A DNA stretch of 63,718 nt, taken from NCBI GenBank assembly GCA_023251935.1, contig JAHEXV010000006.1:1-63718 (forward strand), in the 5' to 3' direction. Below the pieces are notes generated by a model. That model did not search any database. It was not told where the DNA came from and saw only the letters and a list, made by a program, of their open reading frames with translations. Both the position numbers and the translations under genes were made by a program. Positions 37,074 through 45,999 of the stretch are shown here, one piece after another; positions within the stretch are counted from its first letter, which is position 1, and the number at the start of each line of letters is the position of its first letter. This DNA comes from a bacterium (lineage in GTDB: Bacteria > Actinomycetota > Thermoleophilia > Solirubrobacterales > 70-9).

Positions 37074-38996
37074 TCAGCGGACCAGGCAGGTGGCGCTGGG
37101 CGGCCGGTTGGCGGGGAAGGCCTCGACCAGCGCCTGGGCGATCAGGCGGGCACGCTCCTGGGAGCCCAGCGAGCTGTAGTGGAGGCCGTCGGGGATGAAC
37201 CACCGCGGCTTCGCGCGGGCGGCCCAGTCGAAGACACGCATGTTGCGGTACCGGGGGCAGGCGGCGACCAGCTCGCGGTTCCAGCGCTGCATCGCCTCCG
37301 TCGAGTAGGGACCGGACTTGGTCAGCGAGACGGCGCCCACCCAGAGCACCGGCCGGCGGCCGATGACCGACATCATCCGGGCGATCCGGGTCGCCTGGTC
37401 GACCGAGGAGCCGACGAACACGTCGGCGGTGTCGTTGGTCCCCATGGCGAGGATCCAGCAGCCCCGATATCCCCCGGAGATGAGGCCCTGGGCGACGGTG
37501 GCCGCGTTCGGCTCGCCGTTGACCGTCTCGACGATCGACCGGGCGCCCGAGACCTGGAGGTTCGTCGACCTGACCCCGACGTCGGCCAAGCGCCCCGTCA
37601 ACCGGAGGCGCGGTTTCGGGATGTACTGGGAAGAGATCTCCCCCTCGGAGGTGGAGTCCCCGATGTAGACGACGTGCCTGCACGACGTCCGGGTGGGTGC
37701 CGGGCCCAGGGTCTGCGAGCTCCCGCTCGGGTCGACGAGCGCCGCTGGCGGCCCCACGGCGCCGCCCGCGGAGCCCAGGCCCCCGGAGGCGGCTGGGAGG
37801 ATTCCGGTCAGGCCGAGCACCGGAAGGGCCAGCGCCAGAGCGGCGCCCGAGATGGCGAGCGCCCGGCGGCGGACGTCGAGGCGGCGGGCGCCGGAGCGGA
37901 CCTGCCGCCAAAGGCGCCCGAGGGCTCCGTGACGCACCGGCTCCTCCACGTAGCGCCACGACAGGGCGGCGATCGCGAAGGTGCTCACCACCTGGAGGAC
38001 CGCCACCCACCAGCGGGCCCCGCCCCCGACCGGGCTGGTGAGGACGATGATCGGCCACTGCCACAGGTATATGGCGTAGGAGCGAACTCCCACCCAACGG
38101 ACCGGGCGCCAGCCCAGCACCGGGCCGAGCCTGCTCGCTGGATGGACAACCGCGGCGACCACCGCGGCGGTCGCCACCGAGAGCAGCACGAAGCCCGCCG
38201 GGTAGAGGAAGTGGGAATAGGAGCTCGTCCTCCAGACGAGCAGCGCGATGCCGATCAGGCCGACCACGCCGGCCCCGTCGAGGATGTTGCGCGCCGACGC
38301 CGGAATCCGGGGGCGAAGGCCGCGGCTCGGCCAGACCATCGCCAGGGTGGCCCCGACGAGCAGCCCGAAGGCCCGGGTGTCGGTGCCCTCGTACACTCGG
38401 GTGGGGTCGTACCCCGGGTGGTAGAGCAGGCTCATCGCGATCGCCGAGGCCACCGCCGCGACCAGGGTCACCATCGCGAGGCGAGCTCGGGTACGGAAGA
38501 TCCAGATCCACAGCCACAGCAGCCAGGGCCAGATCAGGTAGAACTGCTCCTCGATCGCCAGCGACCACAGGTGGTCGAGCGGCAGCGGCGCCGCGAAGCG
38601 GGCGAAATAGGAGCCGTGCTCGGCGATCGTCGACCAGTTGCTGAAATAGAAGGTCGCCGCGAACACCTGCGTGCGGACCGCGGCGAGCTGGTCGGAGTCG
38701 AGCAGGGCGACCCAGACGCTGACCACGGCCAGCATCACGAACAGGGCCGGGAGCAGGCGCCTGGCGCGGTGCAGCCAGAAGGTGCCGAGCCCGAGGGTCA
38801 GGTGCCGCTGCCAGTGGTCGAGCAGCAGGTCGGTGATCAGATAGCCGGAGAGGGTGAAGAAGACCCCGACCCCGAGCATCCCCCCGGGCGCCCACGCGAG
38901 GTCGAGGTGGAAGGCGATCACCGCCAGCACCGCCAGCGCGCGGATCCCATCGAGCCCCGGCACGTAGCGCCGGCCGGAGAGTGTCGGCCGCGGCAT
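37074..38996 (-). CDS. OafA-like acyltransferase 3 with SGNH domain
   Basis: A 640-residue membrane acyltransferase. The N-terminal acyltransferase_3 domain has about ten transmembrane helices, beginning with LDGIRALAVLAVIAFH, then FFTLSGYLITDLLL, the conserved RARRLLPAL, and DHLWSLAIEEQFYLIWP. A Pro/Gly/Ser linker (about 395-440) leads to a C-terminal extracytoplasmic SGNH hydrolase-like domain with IGDSTSEGE, AMGTNDTAD and IPDGLHYSSLG (catalytic Ser, Asn and Asp/His). Such fusions O-acylate peptidoglycan, exopolysaccharide or lipopolysaccharide sugars. The gene is on the opposite strand to the SRPBCC gene and ends 10 bp from it. Confidence 0.92.
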   Translation of the reverse strand: MPRPTLSGRRYVPGLDGIRALAVLAVIAFHLDLAWAPGGMLGVGVFFTLSGYLITDLLLDHWQRHLTLGLGTFWLHRARRLLPALFVMLAVVSVWVALLDSDQLAAVRTQVFAATFYFSNWSTIAEHGSYFARFAAPLPLDHLWSLAIEEQFYLIWPWLLWLWIWIFRTRARLAMVTLVAAVASAIAMSLLYHPGYDPTRVYEGTDTRAFGLLVGATLAMVWPSRGLRPRIPASARNILDGAGVVGLIGIALLVWRTSSYSHFLYPAGFVLLSVATAAVVAAVVHPASRLGPVLGWRPVRWVGVRSYAIYLWQWPIIVLTSPVGGGARWWVAVLQVVSTFAIAALSWRYVEEPVRHGALGRLWRQVRSGARRLDVRRRALAISGAALALALPVLGLTGILPAASGGLGSAGGAVGPPAALVDPSGSSQTLGPAPTRTSCRHVVYIGDSTSEGEISSQYIPKPRLRLTGRLADVGVRSTNLQVSGARSIVETVNGEPNAATVAQGLISGGYRGCWILAMGTNDTADVFVGSSVDQATRIARMMSVIGRRPVLWVGAVSLTKSGPYSTEAMQRWNRELVAACPRYRNMRVFDWAARAKPRWFIPDGLHYSSLGSQERARLIAQALVEAFPANRPPSATCLVR

Positions 38997-39104
38997 CGCA
39001 AAAAGTTTGACGGAAGTTGCGCGGATATCGGCAGCGAAAGGTCCGCTGACGGTGGGATTGCGCAGAACTGGCGATCCCCGAAGACCCGCGGCGGGTGAGT
39101 GGGC

Positions 39105-40292
39105 TCAGCGCCGCATGCGCCGGTCGACCCAGTTTGCCCCCAGGGTGTCGGTCAATCCGTGGGCGACGATCGAGCAGAGGATGGTCACCGCGGCGATGTC
39201 GAAGATCGGCCCCGAGTCGCCGACCTGCGACTTGAGCACGAACAGGGCGAAGAGCATCGAGGCCACCCCCTTCGGCCCGAACCAGGCGATGAACAGCTTC
39301 TGCGCCCTCGGCAGCCGGCTGTTGATGAAGGCGAGCAGGATCGCCGCCGGCCGAGCGACCAGCAACGCCACGAGGATGAACAGGACGAGCCGCCAGATGT
39401 CGCCGTGATAGCCGGTGGCGACGATCAGCGCACCGAAGACGAAGAAGGTGATCACCTGGAAGATCGCGCTGACGTTCTCGGCGAACTCGACGAACGCCTC
39501 AGGGATCTCGTGCTCGACGACCCCCATCACGATGCCGGCAACGAAGGCGGCGATCAGGCCGTTGCCGAAGGTCACGTCGGCGACGCCGAAGGCGGCGAGG
39601 CCGAACCCGACCGCGTAGATGCCCTCGTAGCGGGCGGTGATGCCGCCGCCGGGGAGGTGGTGGTGGAGTCTTCCCCCGGCCACCCCGAGCGCGATGCCGA
39701 CCACGACCCCGAACGCGGCCTCGCCGAGCAGCTTCGCCGCCCCGGTCCCCGCGTCCCCGCCAGGCTGCGCGAGGATCAGGAAGAAGAGCACGAACGGCAG
39801 CGCGAGTCCGTCATTGAGGCCGGACTCGAGGTTGAGCGTGTGGCGGACGATCGCCGGGACCCGCTGCGCGGTGACCACGGTCGAAGTCACCACCGGGTCG
39901 GTGGGCGTCAGCACGGCGGCGAGCAGGAAGGCCTCGGCCCAGGTGAGGGTGGGGAAGATCGCCTGGGCCGCCACGCCCAGCAGCAGGAGGGTGATCGGCA
40001 TCGCGACGACGATCGCCCGGGTCACCGGCCCCCAGTGCACCCGCAGGAGCTCACGCTCGACGAACAGGCCGTCGGAGAAGAGGGTGAGGATCAGCGCCAG
40101 CTCGATCAGGTCGACGATCGCCCGGTCGCCGGCGTCGACCGAGACCACGCCGGTGGCGGCGAGCACGATCCCGAGCGCCACCGAGAGCACCGAGATCGAA
40201 AGCACGGTGCCGTGCATCGCCCCCGACAGCGCCGCGGCGACCGCCAGCAGCGCGCCGACGATCAGGATCGCGTCGCCGAACCCGATCTCCAT
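39105..40292 (-). CDS. Cation:proton antiporter (CPA1 / NhaP family)
   Basis: A 395-residue protein with about 12 hydrophobic segments. The CPA1 signature TPTDPVVTSTVV (ion-binding Asp in a broken helix) and the following ESGLNDGLALP (second Asp) are both present, as is the late Arg in FGPKGVASML. Such antiporters exchange Na+ or K+ for H+ and serve in pH and salt homeostasis. No cytoplasmic regulatory tail (TrkA-N or CBS) is attached. The gene starts 18 bp after the GT-C-like membrane gene on the same strand, so the two may be co-transcribed. Confidence 0.9.
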   Translation of the reverse strand: MEIGFGDAILIVGALLAVAAALSGAMHGTVLSISVLSVALGIVLAATGVVSVDAGDRAIVDLIELALILTLFSDGLFVERELLRVHWGPVTRAIVVAMPITLLLLGVAAQAIFPTLTWAEAFLLAAVLTPTDPVVTSTVVTAQRVPAIVRHTLNLESGLNDGLALPFVLFFLILAQPGGDAGTGAAKLLGEAAFGVVVGIALGVAGGRLHHHLPGGGITARYEGIYAVGFGLAAFGVADVTFGNGLIAAFVAGIVMGVVEHEIPEAFVEFAENVSAIFQVITFFVFGALIVATGYHGDIWRLVLFILVALLVARPAAILLAFINSRLPRAQKLFIAWFGPKGVASMLFALFVLKSQVGDSGPIFDIAAVTILCSIVAHGLTDTLGANWVDRRMRR

Positions 40293-40310
40293 GCTCAGCT
40301 TATATTCGGT

Positions 40311-42854
40311 TCAGGGGGCGGGGGGAGGGAGGCGAGTGGGGCTGGGCACCGGTCGGTACCAGTCGAGGTAGCGGCCGCAGGCCTGGCCGAGTGGAACCCG
40401 GCGCTCGGCCTCGCCGGGGATCGGGCCTCCCGCCCCCGCCGGGCTGGCCGCGATCGCCCCCAGGTGCGCCTCGGACGTGGTACCCAGGATGCGGCCGGCG
40501 AGCGGCGGGCGCTCGACCCCGACCGTGAACCGGACCGGTCCCGAGCGGCGGACGGTCAGCTCGCCCACCGGGTAGTAGGGGACCGAGCCGCGGTAGTCGA
40601 GGTTGGCCGGCAGGGTGGTGTTCATCCCCGGCGCGGTGACGTGGAGCGGGCGGGTGGCGTCGTACTGAATCGAGATCTCCCAGCGCCCGGCCGGGATTCT
40701 CAGGGTCTGGGTCGCCGGGGAGCCGTCCTCGACGCTCGGGCTCGGCGACCACCGTCCCCCGACGACGGGGGGCGCCGCGAACACGGTGGCCCCACCGGCA
40801 GCGCGGGCACCGTGAGAGCCCACCGGGCAGTTCAGGACGGCGCCAGGCTCGGCTCCCTCGGCGAGCGTGCGACGGGGGCCGATCGGGCCGGTCCGCTTCC
40901 AGAGCACGAAGTCGCGCGTCCTGCGCACCGGGCGATAGGCCGGCGGCGGACCGCTTGCGTAGCCGGCCCGGGTCGTGATCGCGAACGGGAACCGGGCCAG
41001 CGTACGGGGCGTGACCGAGTCGAAGTCGAACTTGCGGAAGACGTCCTTGAGCCGCAGGTTCGGCTTCGCGTAGTTCGGGTCGTAGTAGTTGCGCACCGCG
41101 GTGAACGCCCGCGCTCCGCGCAGCTCGTAGGCGACGAAGTTGTCGCGGCCGAGGAACAGCACCGAGCGGCCCTGGACCAGGGGGCGGAACTCGGCGAGCT
41201 GGTCGGCGTGGCTGGTCGGCGCGACTGGCGCCTGGCGCAGAACCAGGAAGCTGGAGAGGGCCATGCCTGCGGCGAGCGCGAGCGCGAGAAGGGGCCGTAG
41301 GAGGGACCCCGGCAGCCCCCCCGGAGAACGCTCGGCATCCCTGCCTCGCAGAGTCCTCGCAATCCCGCTGCGGACGTTCTCCGGGCGGCCTTCCGGCGTC
41401 CCTCCCCCTACCTCCCGCACGTCGCTCGCGAGCAGGCCCCCGAAGGAAATCAGGGAAAGGAGCGGGGCGGCGATCGCCAGGGCCTTGGCGCTGGTGTAGA
41501 CGGTGCCGAACAGCCACGCCCCGAGGTAGACGACGATCGCCGTTGCGAGGGCGGCCGGGACCGCGGGCCCGTGCCGGCGGATCCAGCGCGGCAGGCCGAG
41601 GACCAGCGCCGCGGCGGCGACCAGCGCGCCGAGGTAGAAGGCGGCCGCCGGCCCGCTCGCGTCGGCGGCCGAGAGGCGGAAGTCGCTCGCCGGCCAGATT
41701 CCCAGCGCCTCGAGCGGCGAGAGCTGATGGCGCAGGTTGCCGAGGCCGCCGCTGATCGTCGACGACCTGAAGGCGCGGAAGTGCGTGAAGTCGACGATTC
41801 GGCCCAGGTCCGGCGCGGTGAGGATCAGCAAGATGCCGGTCACCACCGCGATGATCAGGGCGGCCGGGTAGCGGGCCCGGCCGCCCTTCCGCATCAGCAG
41901 CAGCCAAACGATCGCGGTTCCGGCGAGCCAGAAGAGGCCGGGAAAGCTGTAGGCGTACACGGAGCCGGCGGCGATCACCCCGAGCGGGATCGCCCGCCGA
42001 GCGTCGGTGGCGCTCGGGAGGAGCAGGGCGAACGAGAGCACCAGGAGCGCCTGGATCGGCTCCTTGAACGCCTCCTGGGCGAGGTAGGCCGCGACCAGGT
42101 AGGGAAGCGCGACCAGCGCCGCGGCGAGCAGGCGCGGAACCCTGCGGACGCCATCGAGGGCCTCGAACGCGACCAGCGCGGTCAGTACCGGGATCGCGAG
42201 CGTGAGGCCGGCGAACGCATCGACCAATCCGGCGCCGAGCCCCTCGTGCAACCCGGCGACCAGGGCGTGGGGTCCCACCGGATAGCCCTGGTGGATCAGC
42301 GCCGGCATCTCCCCCACCCGCGTGTTGAGCCAGTCGGCGATCAGCAGGTGGTTGGCCATGTCGTCGTTGATCAGGCCGACACCCAGTATTCCCACACGTC
42401 CATTCACCGCGAACGGGATCGATGCGGCGAGGAGCGCGAGCATCGCTGCGGAGACGGCGAGCAGCGGGTGGGCCCCCGGGGAACGCTTCGCATCCGTGCT
42501 ACGCACCGTCCTCGCAGGTGTGAGAGGGCGGCGCCGTACGGCGCCGCCAGAGGCTGGTGCCGTTTCAGAGATGCTGCGGACGTTCCCCGGCTCCCCACCC
42601 GCTGCTCGCCGCAGCGATACGAGCGTCGCCAGGGAAAGAAAAAGGAGGGCTGCGAGCGTGATCGCGACCGCGGTGGCGTGGCCGGGGAGCTTGATCGCGA
42701 TTCCGCTCGCCACCAGGATCGCCGCCAGCCCGACCGGCCCGGCGAGCCAGGTGAGTTCGCGCTTGCCGCTCAGGGTGAGGATCGCCTGCCCGACGACCAG
42801 CGAAGCGGCGCAGATGACCGCGAGGGATGCGTACGCCGCTAGTGCCGCGTCCAA
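40311..42854 (-). CDS. Large GT-C-like polytopic membrane protein with two in-frame palindromic insertions
   Basis: An 847-residue protein. Residues 1-560 contain at least ten hydrophobic helices. The first large loop has an acidic motif (GLINDDMANHLLIADWL) of the kind used by GT-C polyprenyl-phosphate glycosyltransferases. The last 280 residues form a soluble Gly/Pro-rich domain with Trp/Arg repeats. Two loops hold extra sequence: residues 89-127 and 491-512 both begin with NVRS and end with RSPG, and correspond to related palindrome-ended DNA elements. Both fall in predicted cytoplasmic loops between helices, so the frame survives. A glycosyltransferase role in cell-wall polymer assembly is likely but unproven. 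Confidence 0.75.
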   Translation of the reverse strand: MDAALAAYASLAVICAASLVVGQAILTLSGKRELTWLAGPVGLAAILVASGIAIKLPGHATAVAITLAALLFLSLATLVSLRRAAGGEPGNVRSISETAPASGGAVRRRPLTPARTVRSTDAKRSPGAHPLLAVSAAMLALLAASIPFAVNGRVGILGVGLINDDMANHLLIADWLNTRVGEMPALIHQGYPVGPHALVAGLHEGLGAGLVDAFAGLTLAIPVLTALVAFEALDGVRRVPRLLAAALVALPYLVAAYLAQEAFKEPIQALLVLSFALLLPSATDARRAIPLGVIAAGSVYAYSFPGLFWLAGTAIVWLLLMRKGGRARYPAALIIAVVTGILLILTAPDLGRIVDFTHFRAFRSSTISGGLGNLRHQLSPLEALGIWPASDFRLSAADASGPAAAFYLGALVAAAALVLGLPRWIRRHGPAVPAALATAIVVYLGAWLFGTVYTSAKALAIAAPLLSLISFGGLLASDVREVGGGTPEGRPENVRSGIARTLRGRDAERSPGGLPGSLLRPLLALALAAGMALSSFLVLRQAPVAPTSHADQLAEFRPLVQGRSVLFLGRDNFVAYELRGARAFTAVRNYYDPNYAKPNLRLKDVFRKFDFDSVTPRTLARFPFAITTRAGYASGPPPAYRPVRRTRDFVLWKRTGPIGPRRTLAEGAEPGAVLNCPVGSHGARAAGGATVFAAPPVVGGRWSPSPSVEDGSPATQTLRIPAGRWEISIQYDATRPLHVTAPGMNTTLPANLDYRGSVPYYPVGELTVRRSGPVRFTVGVERPPLAGRILGTTSEAHLGAIAASPAGAGGPIPGEAERRVPLGQACGRYLDWYRPVPSPTRLPPPAP
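41321..41384. repeat. In-gene palindromic element, short copy
   Basis: The ends CCGGAGAACG (41321-41330) and CGTTCTCCGG (41375-41384) are perfect 10-bp inverted repeats. The left 41 bases match the longer copy at 42476 at about 33 of 41 positions, and the right ends share GCTGCGGACGTTC. On the coding (minus) strand it reads through in frame, giving ENVRSGIARTLRG ... ERSPG inside the GT-C-like protein. Confidence 0.8.
42476..42590. repeat. In-gene palindromic element, long copy
   Basis: The ends CCGGGGAACG (42476-42485) and CGTTCCCCGG (42581-42590) are perfect 10-bp inverted repeats. The centre holds a perfect 10-bp palindrome with a TA spacer (GGCGGCGCCG / CGGCGCCGCC, 42527-42548). The copy translates in frame as about 38 residues between two membrane helices of the GT-C-like protein. 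Compared with the 41.3 kb copy it has about 50 extra central bases. Confidence 0.8.
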
Positions 42855-42887
42855 GGGCGGGGATCGTAAGGGAGCGGGGGCCCGGGA

Positions 42888-43958
42888 CTAGGCGGGCGCC
42901 GGGGCCTCGGTGCGGTGGATCAGGCCCCGCTGGTGGAGAAGCTCGGCGAGCTGGACGGCGTTGGTGGCGGCCCCCTTGCGAAGGTTGTCGCCGACGATCC
43001 ACATGTTCAGGCAGCGCTCGTGGGACGGATCGCGACGGACCCGACCGACGAGCACCTCGTCGCGGCCGGCGGCCTCGCTGGCGAGCGGATAGACCCCGTC
43101 GCCCGGGGCATCCACCACCACCACGCCGGCCGCCTGGGCGAGCAGCGCGCGGCACTCCTCCGGCGACAGCGGCGCACGGGTCTGCACGTTCACCGACTCG
43201 GACTCCCCCATCAGCACCGGCACGCGGACGCAGGTCGCCGAGATCTTCAACTCCTCCTCGGTCGCGCCGAGGATCTTGCGCGTCTCGGCCATCATCTTGC
43301 GCTCCTCGGTGGTGTAGTCGTCGCCCTGCTTGAAGGTCTCCACCTGGGGCAGGACGTTGAACGCGATTCGGTGCGGGTAGACCTCGGGAGCCGGAGGGTC
43401 GGTCTCGTGGAGCAGGGCGTGCGTCTGGGCCTCGAGCTCGCCCATCGCCCGGCGGCCGGTGCCGGAGACCGGCTGGTAGGTGGAGACGATGATCCGCTCG
43501 ATCCCCACCGCTCGGTGGATCGGCGCCAGGGCGACCAGCATCTGCATCGCCGAGCAGTTGGGGTTGGCGACGATCCCTCGGTGGGCATCGAGGGCGTCAG
43601 GGTTGACCTCGGCGACGACCAGAGGGACGTCCTCGTGCATGCGCCAGTGGCTCGTGTTGTCGACCACCACCGCGCCGCCCTCGACCAGCTTCGGCGCCCA
43701 CTCGGCGCTCACCGTCCCGCCGGCCGACGACAGCACCAGGTCGAGGCCCTCGACCGCTTCCGCGGACAGCAGGCGGCACTCCAGCTCGCGGCCGTCGTAA
43801 CCGATCTTGCTGCCTGCGGATCGCTCCGATACGAGCGGCACGACCTCGGACGCTGGGAAGCCACGCTCGGCGAGCACCCGCAGCATGGTCGAGCCGACCG
43901 CCCCGGTGGCGCCGAGCACGCCGACCCGGTAGGCGTCAGGCGGCATCGCGCTCGTCAC
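42888..43958 (-). CDS. asd: Aspartate-semialdehyde dehydrogenase
   Basis: A 356-residue NADPH-dependent enzyme that reduces aspartyl phosphate to aspartate semialdehyde in the lysine/threonine/methionine and meso-diaminopimelate pathway. It has the N-terminal nucleotide site GVLGATGAVGSTML, LSSAGGTVS, the catalytic Cys135 in ANPNCSAMQ, YQPVSGTGRRAM, and VRVPVLMGESESVNV with the later VGRVRRDPS ... LNMWIVGDNLRKGAATNAVQ. Start GTG at 43958; ATG four codons on is an alternative. It overlaps the 3' end of lysC by 23 bp, forming the classical lysC-asd operon. Confidence 0.95.
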   Translation of the reverse strand: MTSAMPPDAYRVGVLGATGAVGSTMLRVLAERGFPASEVVPLVSERSAGSKIGYDGRELECRLLSAEAVEGLDLVLSSAGGTVSAEWAPKLVEGGAVVVDNTSHWRMHEDVPLVVAEVNPDALDAHRGIVANPNCSAMQMLVALAPIHRAVGIERIIVSTYQPVSGTGRRAMGELEAQTHALLHETDPPAPEVYPHRIAFNVLPQVETFKQGDDYTTEERKMMAETRKILGATEEELKISATCVRVPVLMGESESVNVQTRAPLSPEECRALLAQAAGVVVVDAPGDGVYPLASEAAGRDEVLVGRVRRDPSHERCLNMWIVGDNLRKGAATNAVQLAELLHQRGLIHRTEAPAPA

Positions 43959-45258
43959 CCGGCTCGCCCCCGTCGCCTCCGGGCTCGATGATCGGGCGGT
44001 GGTCTCCGGTCGGGTCCTCTCTGCGTACCGCGTCCTCCCCGAGCTCGAACGCCTGGTGGAGCGCGTTCACCGCGCCCGGGACGTCGGCGGCGTCGATCAC
44101 GCAGGAGATCTTGATCGGCGAGGTGGAGATCATCTCGATGTTGATCCGGTTGTCGCCGAGCACTTGGAAGACCTTCGCCGCGACGCCAGGGTGGCTGCGC
44201 ATCCCGGCGCCGACGATCGACACCTTGCCGATTCGCTCGTCGGTCAGGATGCGCTCGCCGAGGTCGAGGCCGGCGAGCACCTCGGTGGCCGTCGGCAGGT
44301 CCTCGCGGCCGACCGTGAATGAGAGGTCGGCCTTGTGGTCCTCCGAGATCGGCTCGTTCTGGATGATCATGTCGACGTTCACGTTCGACTCGGCGAGCGC
44401 GCCGAAGATGCGTCCGGCGATCCCCGGCTCGTCGCGAACGCCGGTCAGAGTCACCCGCGCCTCCTGCTCGGAGTGGGTGACGGCGGTTACCAGGGGTCGT
44501 TCCATCGTCTCTTCCTCTGAGAGCACGAATGTACCGGGGCCCTCCTCGAAGGAGCTTCGGCAGTGGATCGGGATGCCGTTGTTGCGCGCGTACTCGACCG
44601 CGCGCAGCTGGAGCACCTTCGCCCCAGAGGCCGCCATCTCCAGCATCTCCTCGAACGAGACCATCTTCAGCAGTCGCGCCTCGGCGACCAGGCGCGGATC
44701 GGCGCTGAACACCCCGCGGACATCGGTGTAGATCTCGCACACCTCCGCCCCGAGGGCGGCCGCGATCGCGACCGCGGTCGTGTCGGAGCCCCCACGGCCG
44801 AGGGTGGTGACGTCGCGGCTGTCGCCCGAGACGCCCTGGAAGCCGGCGACGAGCACGATCCGGTCGTCGGTCAGCGCCTCGCGAATCCGCTTCGCCCGCA
44901 CGTCGAGGATCCGCGCCTTGGTGTGCGAGGAGTCGGTGACGATGCCCGCCTGCGACCCGGTGAGCGAGATCGCGTTGTGGCCCATGTCATGGATGGCCAT
45001 CGCGCAGAGCGCGCACGAGATCCGCTCGCCGGTCGAGAGCAGCATGTCCATCTCGCGCGCCAGCGGCCGATCGGACACCTCGTAGGCCATCCCCAGCAGC
45101 TCGTCGGTGGTCTGCCCGCGGGCCGACAGGACGGCAACGACCCGTTTGCCCTCCCGGCGGGCGCCGACGATCCGGCCGGCGGCGCGCCTGATGTCGTCGG
45201 AGCCGGCCACCGAGGTGCCGCCGAACTTCATCACGACTATCTCGCTCTCGGCTTGCAT
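43936..45258 (-). CDS. lysC: Aspartate kinase
   Basis: A 440-residue aspartokinase catalysing the first step of the aspartate family pathway. The kinase domain begins VVMKFGGTSVAGSDDIRRAA and includes LSTGERISCALCAMAI, LTGSQAGIVTD, LGRGGSDTTAVAIAAALGA and YTDVRGVFSADPR. Two ACT domains follow (about 265-410; VTLTGVRDEPGIAGRIFGAL, VSIVGAGMRSHPGVAAKVFQ, NIEMISTSPIKISCVID), the usual lysine/threonine feedback site. The start MQAESEIVV at 45258 is favoured because a longer reading upstream runs through a repeat and into the divergent padR gene. Ends in an acidic, Gly-rich tail. Confidence 0.95.
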   Translation of the reverse strand: MQAESEIVVMKFGGTSVAGSDDIRRAAGRIVGARREGKRVVAVLSARGQTTDELLGMAYEVSDRPLAREMDMLLSTGERISCALCAMAIHDMGHNAISLTGSQAGIVTDSSHTKARILDVRAKRIREALTDDRIVLVAGFQGVSGDSRDVTTLGRGGSDTTAVAIAAALGAEVCEIYTDVRGVFSADPRLVAEARLLKMVSFEEMLEMAASGAKVLQLRAVEYARNNGIPIHCRSSFEEGPGTFVLSEEETMERPLVTAVTHSEQEARVTLTGVRDEPGIAGRIFGALAESNVNVDMIIQNEPISEDHKADLSFTVGREDLPTATEVLAGLDLGERILTDERIGKVSIVGAGMRSHPGVAAKVFQVLGDNRINIEMISTSPIKISCVIDAADVPGAVNALHQAFELGEDAVRREDPTGDHRPIIEPGGDGGEPGDERDAA

Positions 45259-45328
45259 GCAGGCGACTGAGGATAAGAGTTGACGGACGAGTGAAGGGCT
45301 TGCAGGGCCTGGGTCGTTTCGGCGACAG

Positions 45329-45361
45329 CCGAGTTGCGCTGGACTATCCGACGTAACTCGG
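45329..45361. repeat. Hairpin repeat family, degenerate third copy
   Basis: CCGAGTTGCGCT (45329-45340), loop GGACTATCC, and GACGTAACTCGG (45350-45361) followed by GTCTCGA. It matches the 17.2 kb copy closely on the left and in the loop; the right arm pairs at 9 of 12 positions. It lies between the divergent lysC and padR genes, so it cannot be the terminator of either. Confidence 0.65.
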
Positions 45362-45439
45362 GTCTCGATGCGCCTTTCAAGCGATCCTCGGGCCGCGTTC
45401 GCCTGTGTGACCGGAAACACAGACACGCCGTGCAGCCCG

Positions 45440-45458
45440 ATGTATCTTCCAGATATAT
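45440..45458. promoter_or_regulatory. PadR operator-like palindrome overlapping its start codon
   Basis: ATGTATCT-TCC-AGATATAT is an inverted repeat matching at 7 of 8 positions per arm. PadR proteins typically bind such AT-rich dyads near their own promoters. The site overlaps the ATG at 45457 and includes TATCTT, a possible -10 element, which would give a leaderless transcript. Confidence 0.5.
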
Positions 45459-45999
45459 GGAGCTTTCGCCCACCGCCTACGTGATCCTCGGAATGCTCGG
45501 CTGGCGGCCGATGAGCGGCTACGAGATCAAGTCGATCGTCGACAAGTCGACCCGCTTCTTCTGGGCGGTCAGCTACGGCCAGATCTACCCCGAGCTTCGC
45601 CGCCTCTCGAAGGAGGGGCTGATCGAGGGCAAGGCGAGCCCGCAGGGCGGGCGAAAGCGAAACGTCTACCGGCTCACCCCGGCGGGCCGCAAGGAGCTGC
45701 GGGCCTGGCTGCGGTCCGCGCCTCAGGTCTACGAGCTCCGCGACGAGGGGTTGCTGAAGCTGTTCTTCGCCGCGGCCACGGACGGCCGCTCGGCGCCGGC
45801 GACGCTCGAGGCGATGCGCCGAGGTCATGAGCGGATCGTCGACCAGCTGCAGCTGGTCGAGGCGGAGAGCCCGCCGGTCGGCTTCCCCTCCCTGATCCTC
45901 AGCCACGGGATCGAGCTCCACCAATGGATCGCGGCCTGGTGCGAGCGAGCAGGGCGCGCCCTCGAGGACGAGGCGGCCGCCCGGCGGAGGACGGCCTGA
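45457..45999 (+). CDS. PadR family transcriptional regulator
   Basis: A 180-residue PadR-type repressor. It has the winged-helix N-terminal domain (LSPTAYVILGMLGWRPMSGYEIKSIVD, VSYGQIYPELRRLSKEGLIEG, GRKRNVYRLTPAGRKEL) and a helical C-terminal dimerization domain. The ATG at 45457 has no ribosome binding site, and an AT-rich palindrome overlaps it. Its TGA stop overlaps the ATG of the MMPL transporter gene by one base. This is the common arrangement in which a PadR or TetR regulator represses a linked efflux system. Confidence 0.92.
   Translation: MELSPTAYVILGMLGWRPMSGYEIKSIVDKSTRFFWAVSYGQIYPELRRLSKEGLIEGKASPQGGRKRNVYRLTPAGRKELRAWLRSAPQVYELRDEGLLKLFFAAATDGRSAPATLEAMRRGHERIVDQLQLVEAESPPVGFPSLILSHGIELHQWIAAWCERAGRALEDEAAARRRTA

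Noticed and set aside
45259-45456. Lysine riboswitch before lysC
   Set aside because: The 198-bp gap shows a repeat hairpin and the PadR dyad but none of the conserved junctions of a lysine riboswitch.
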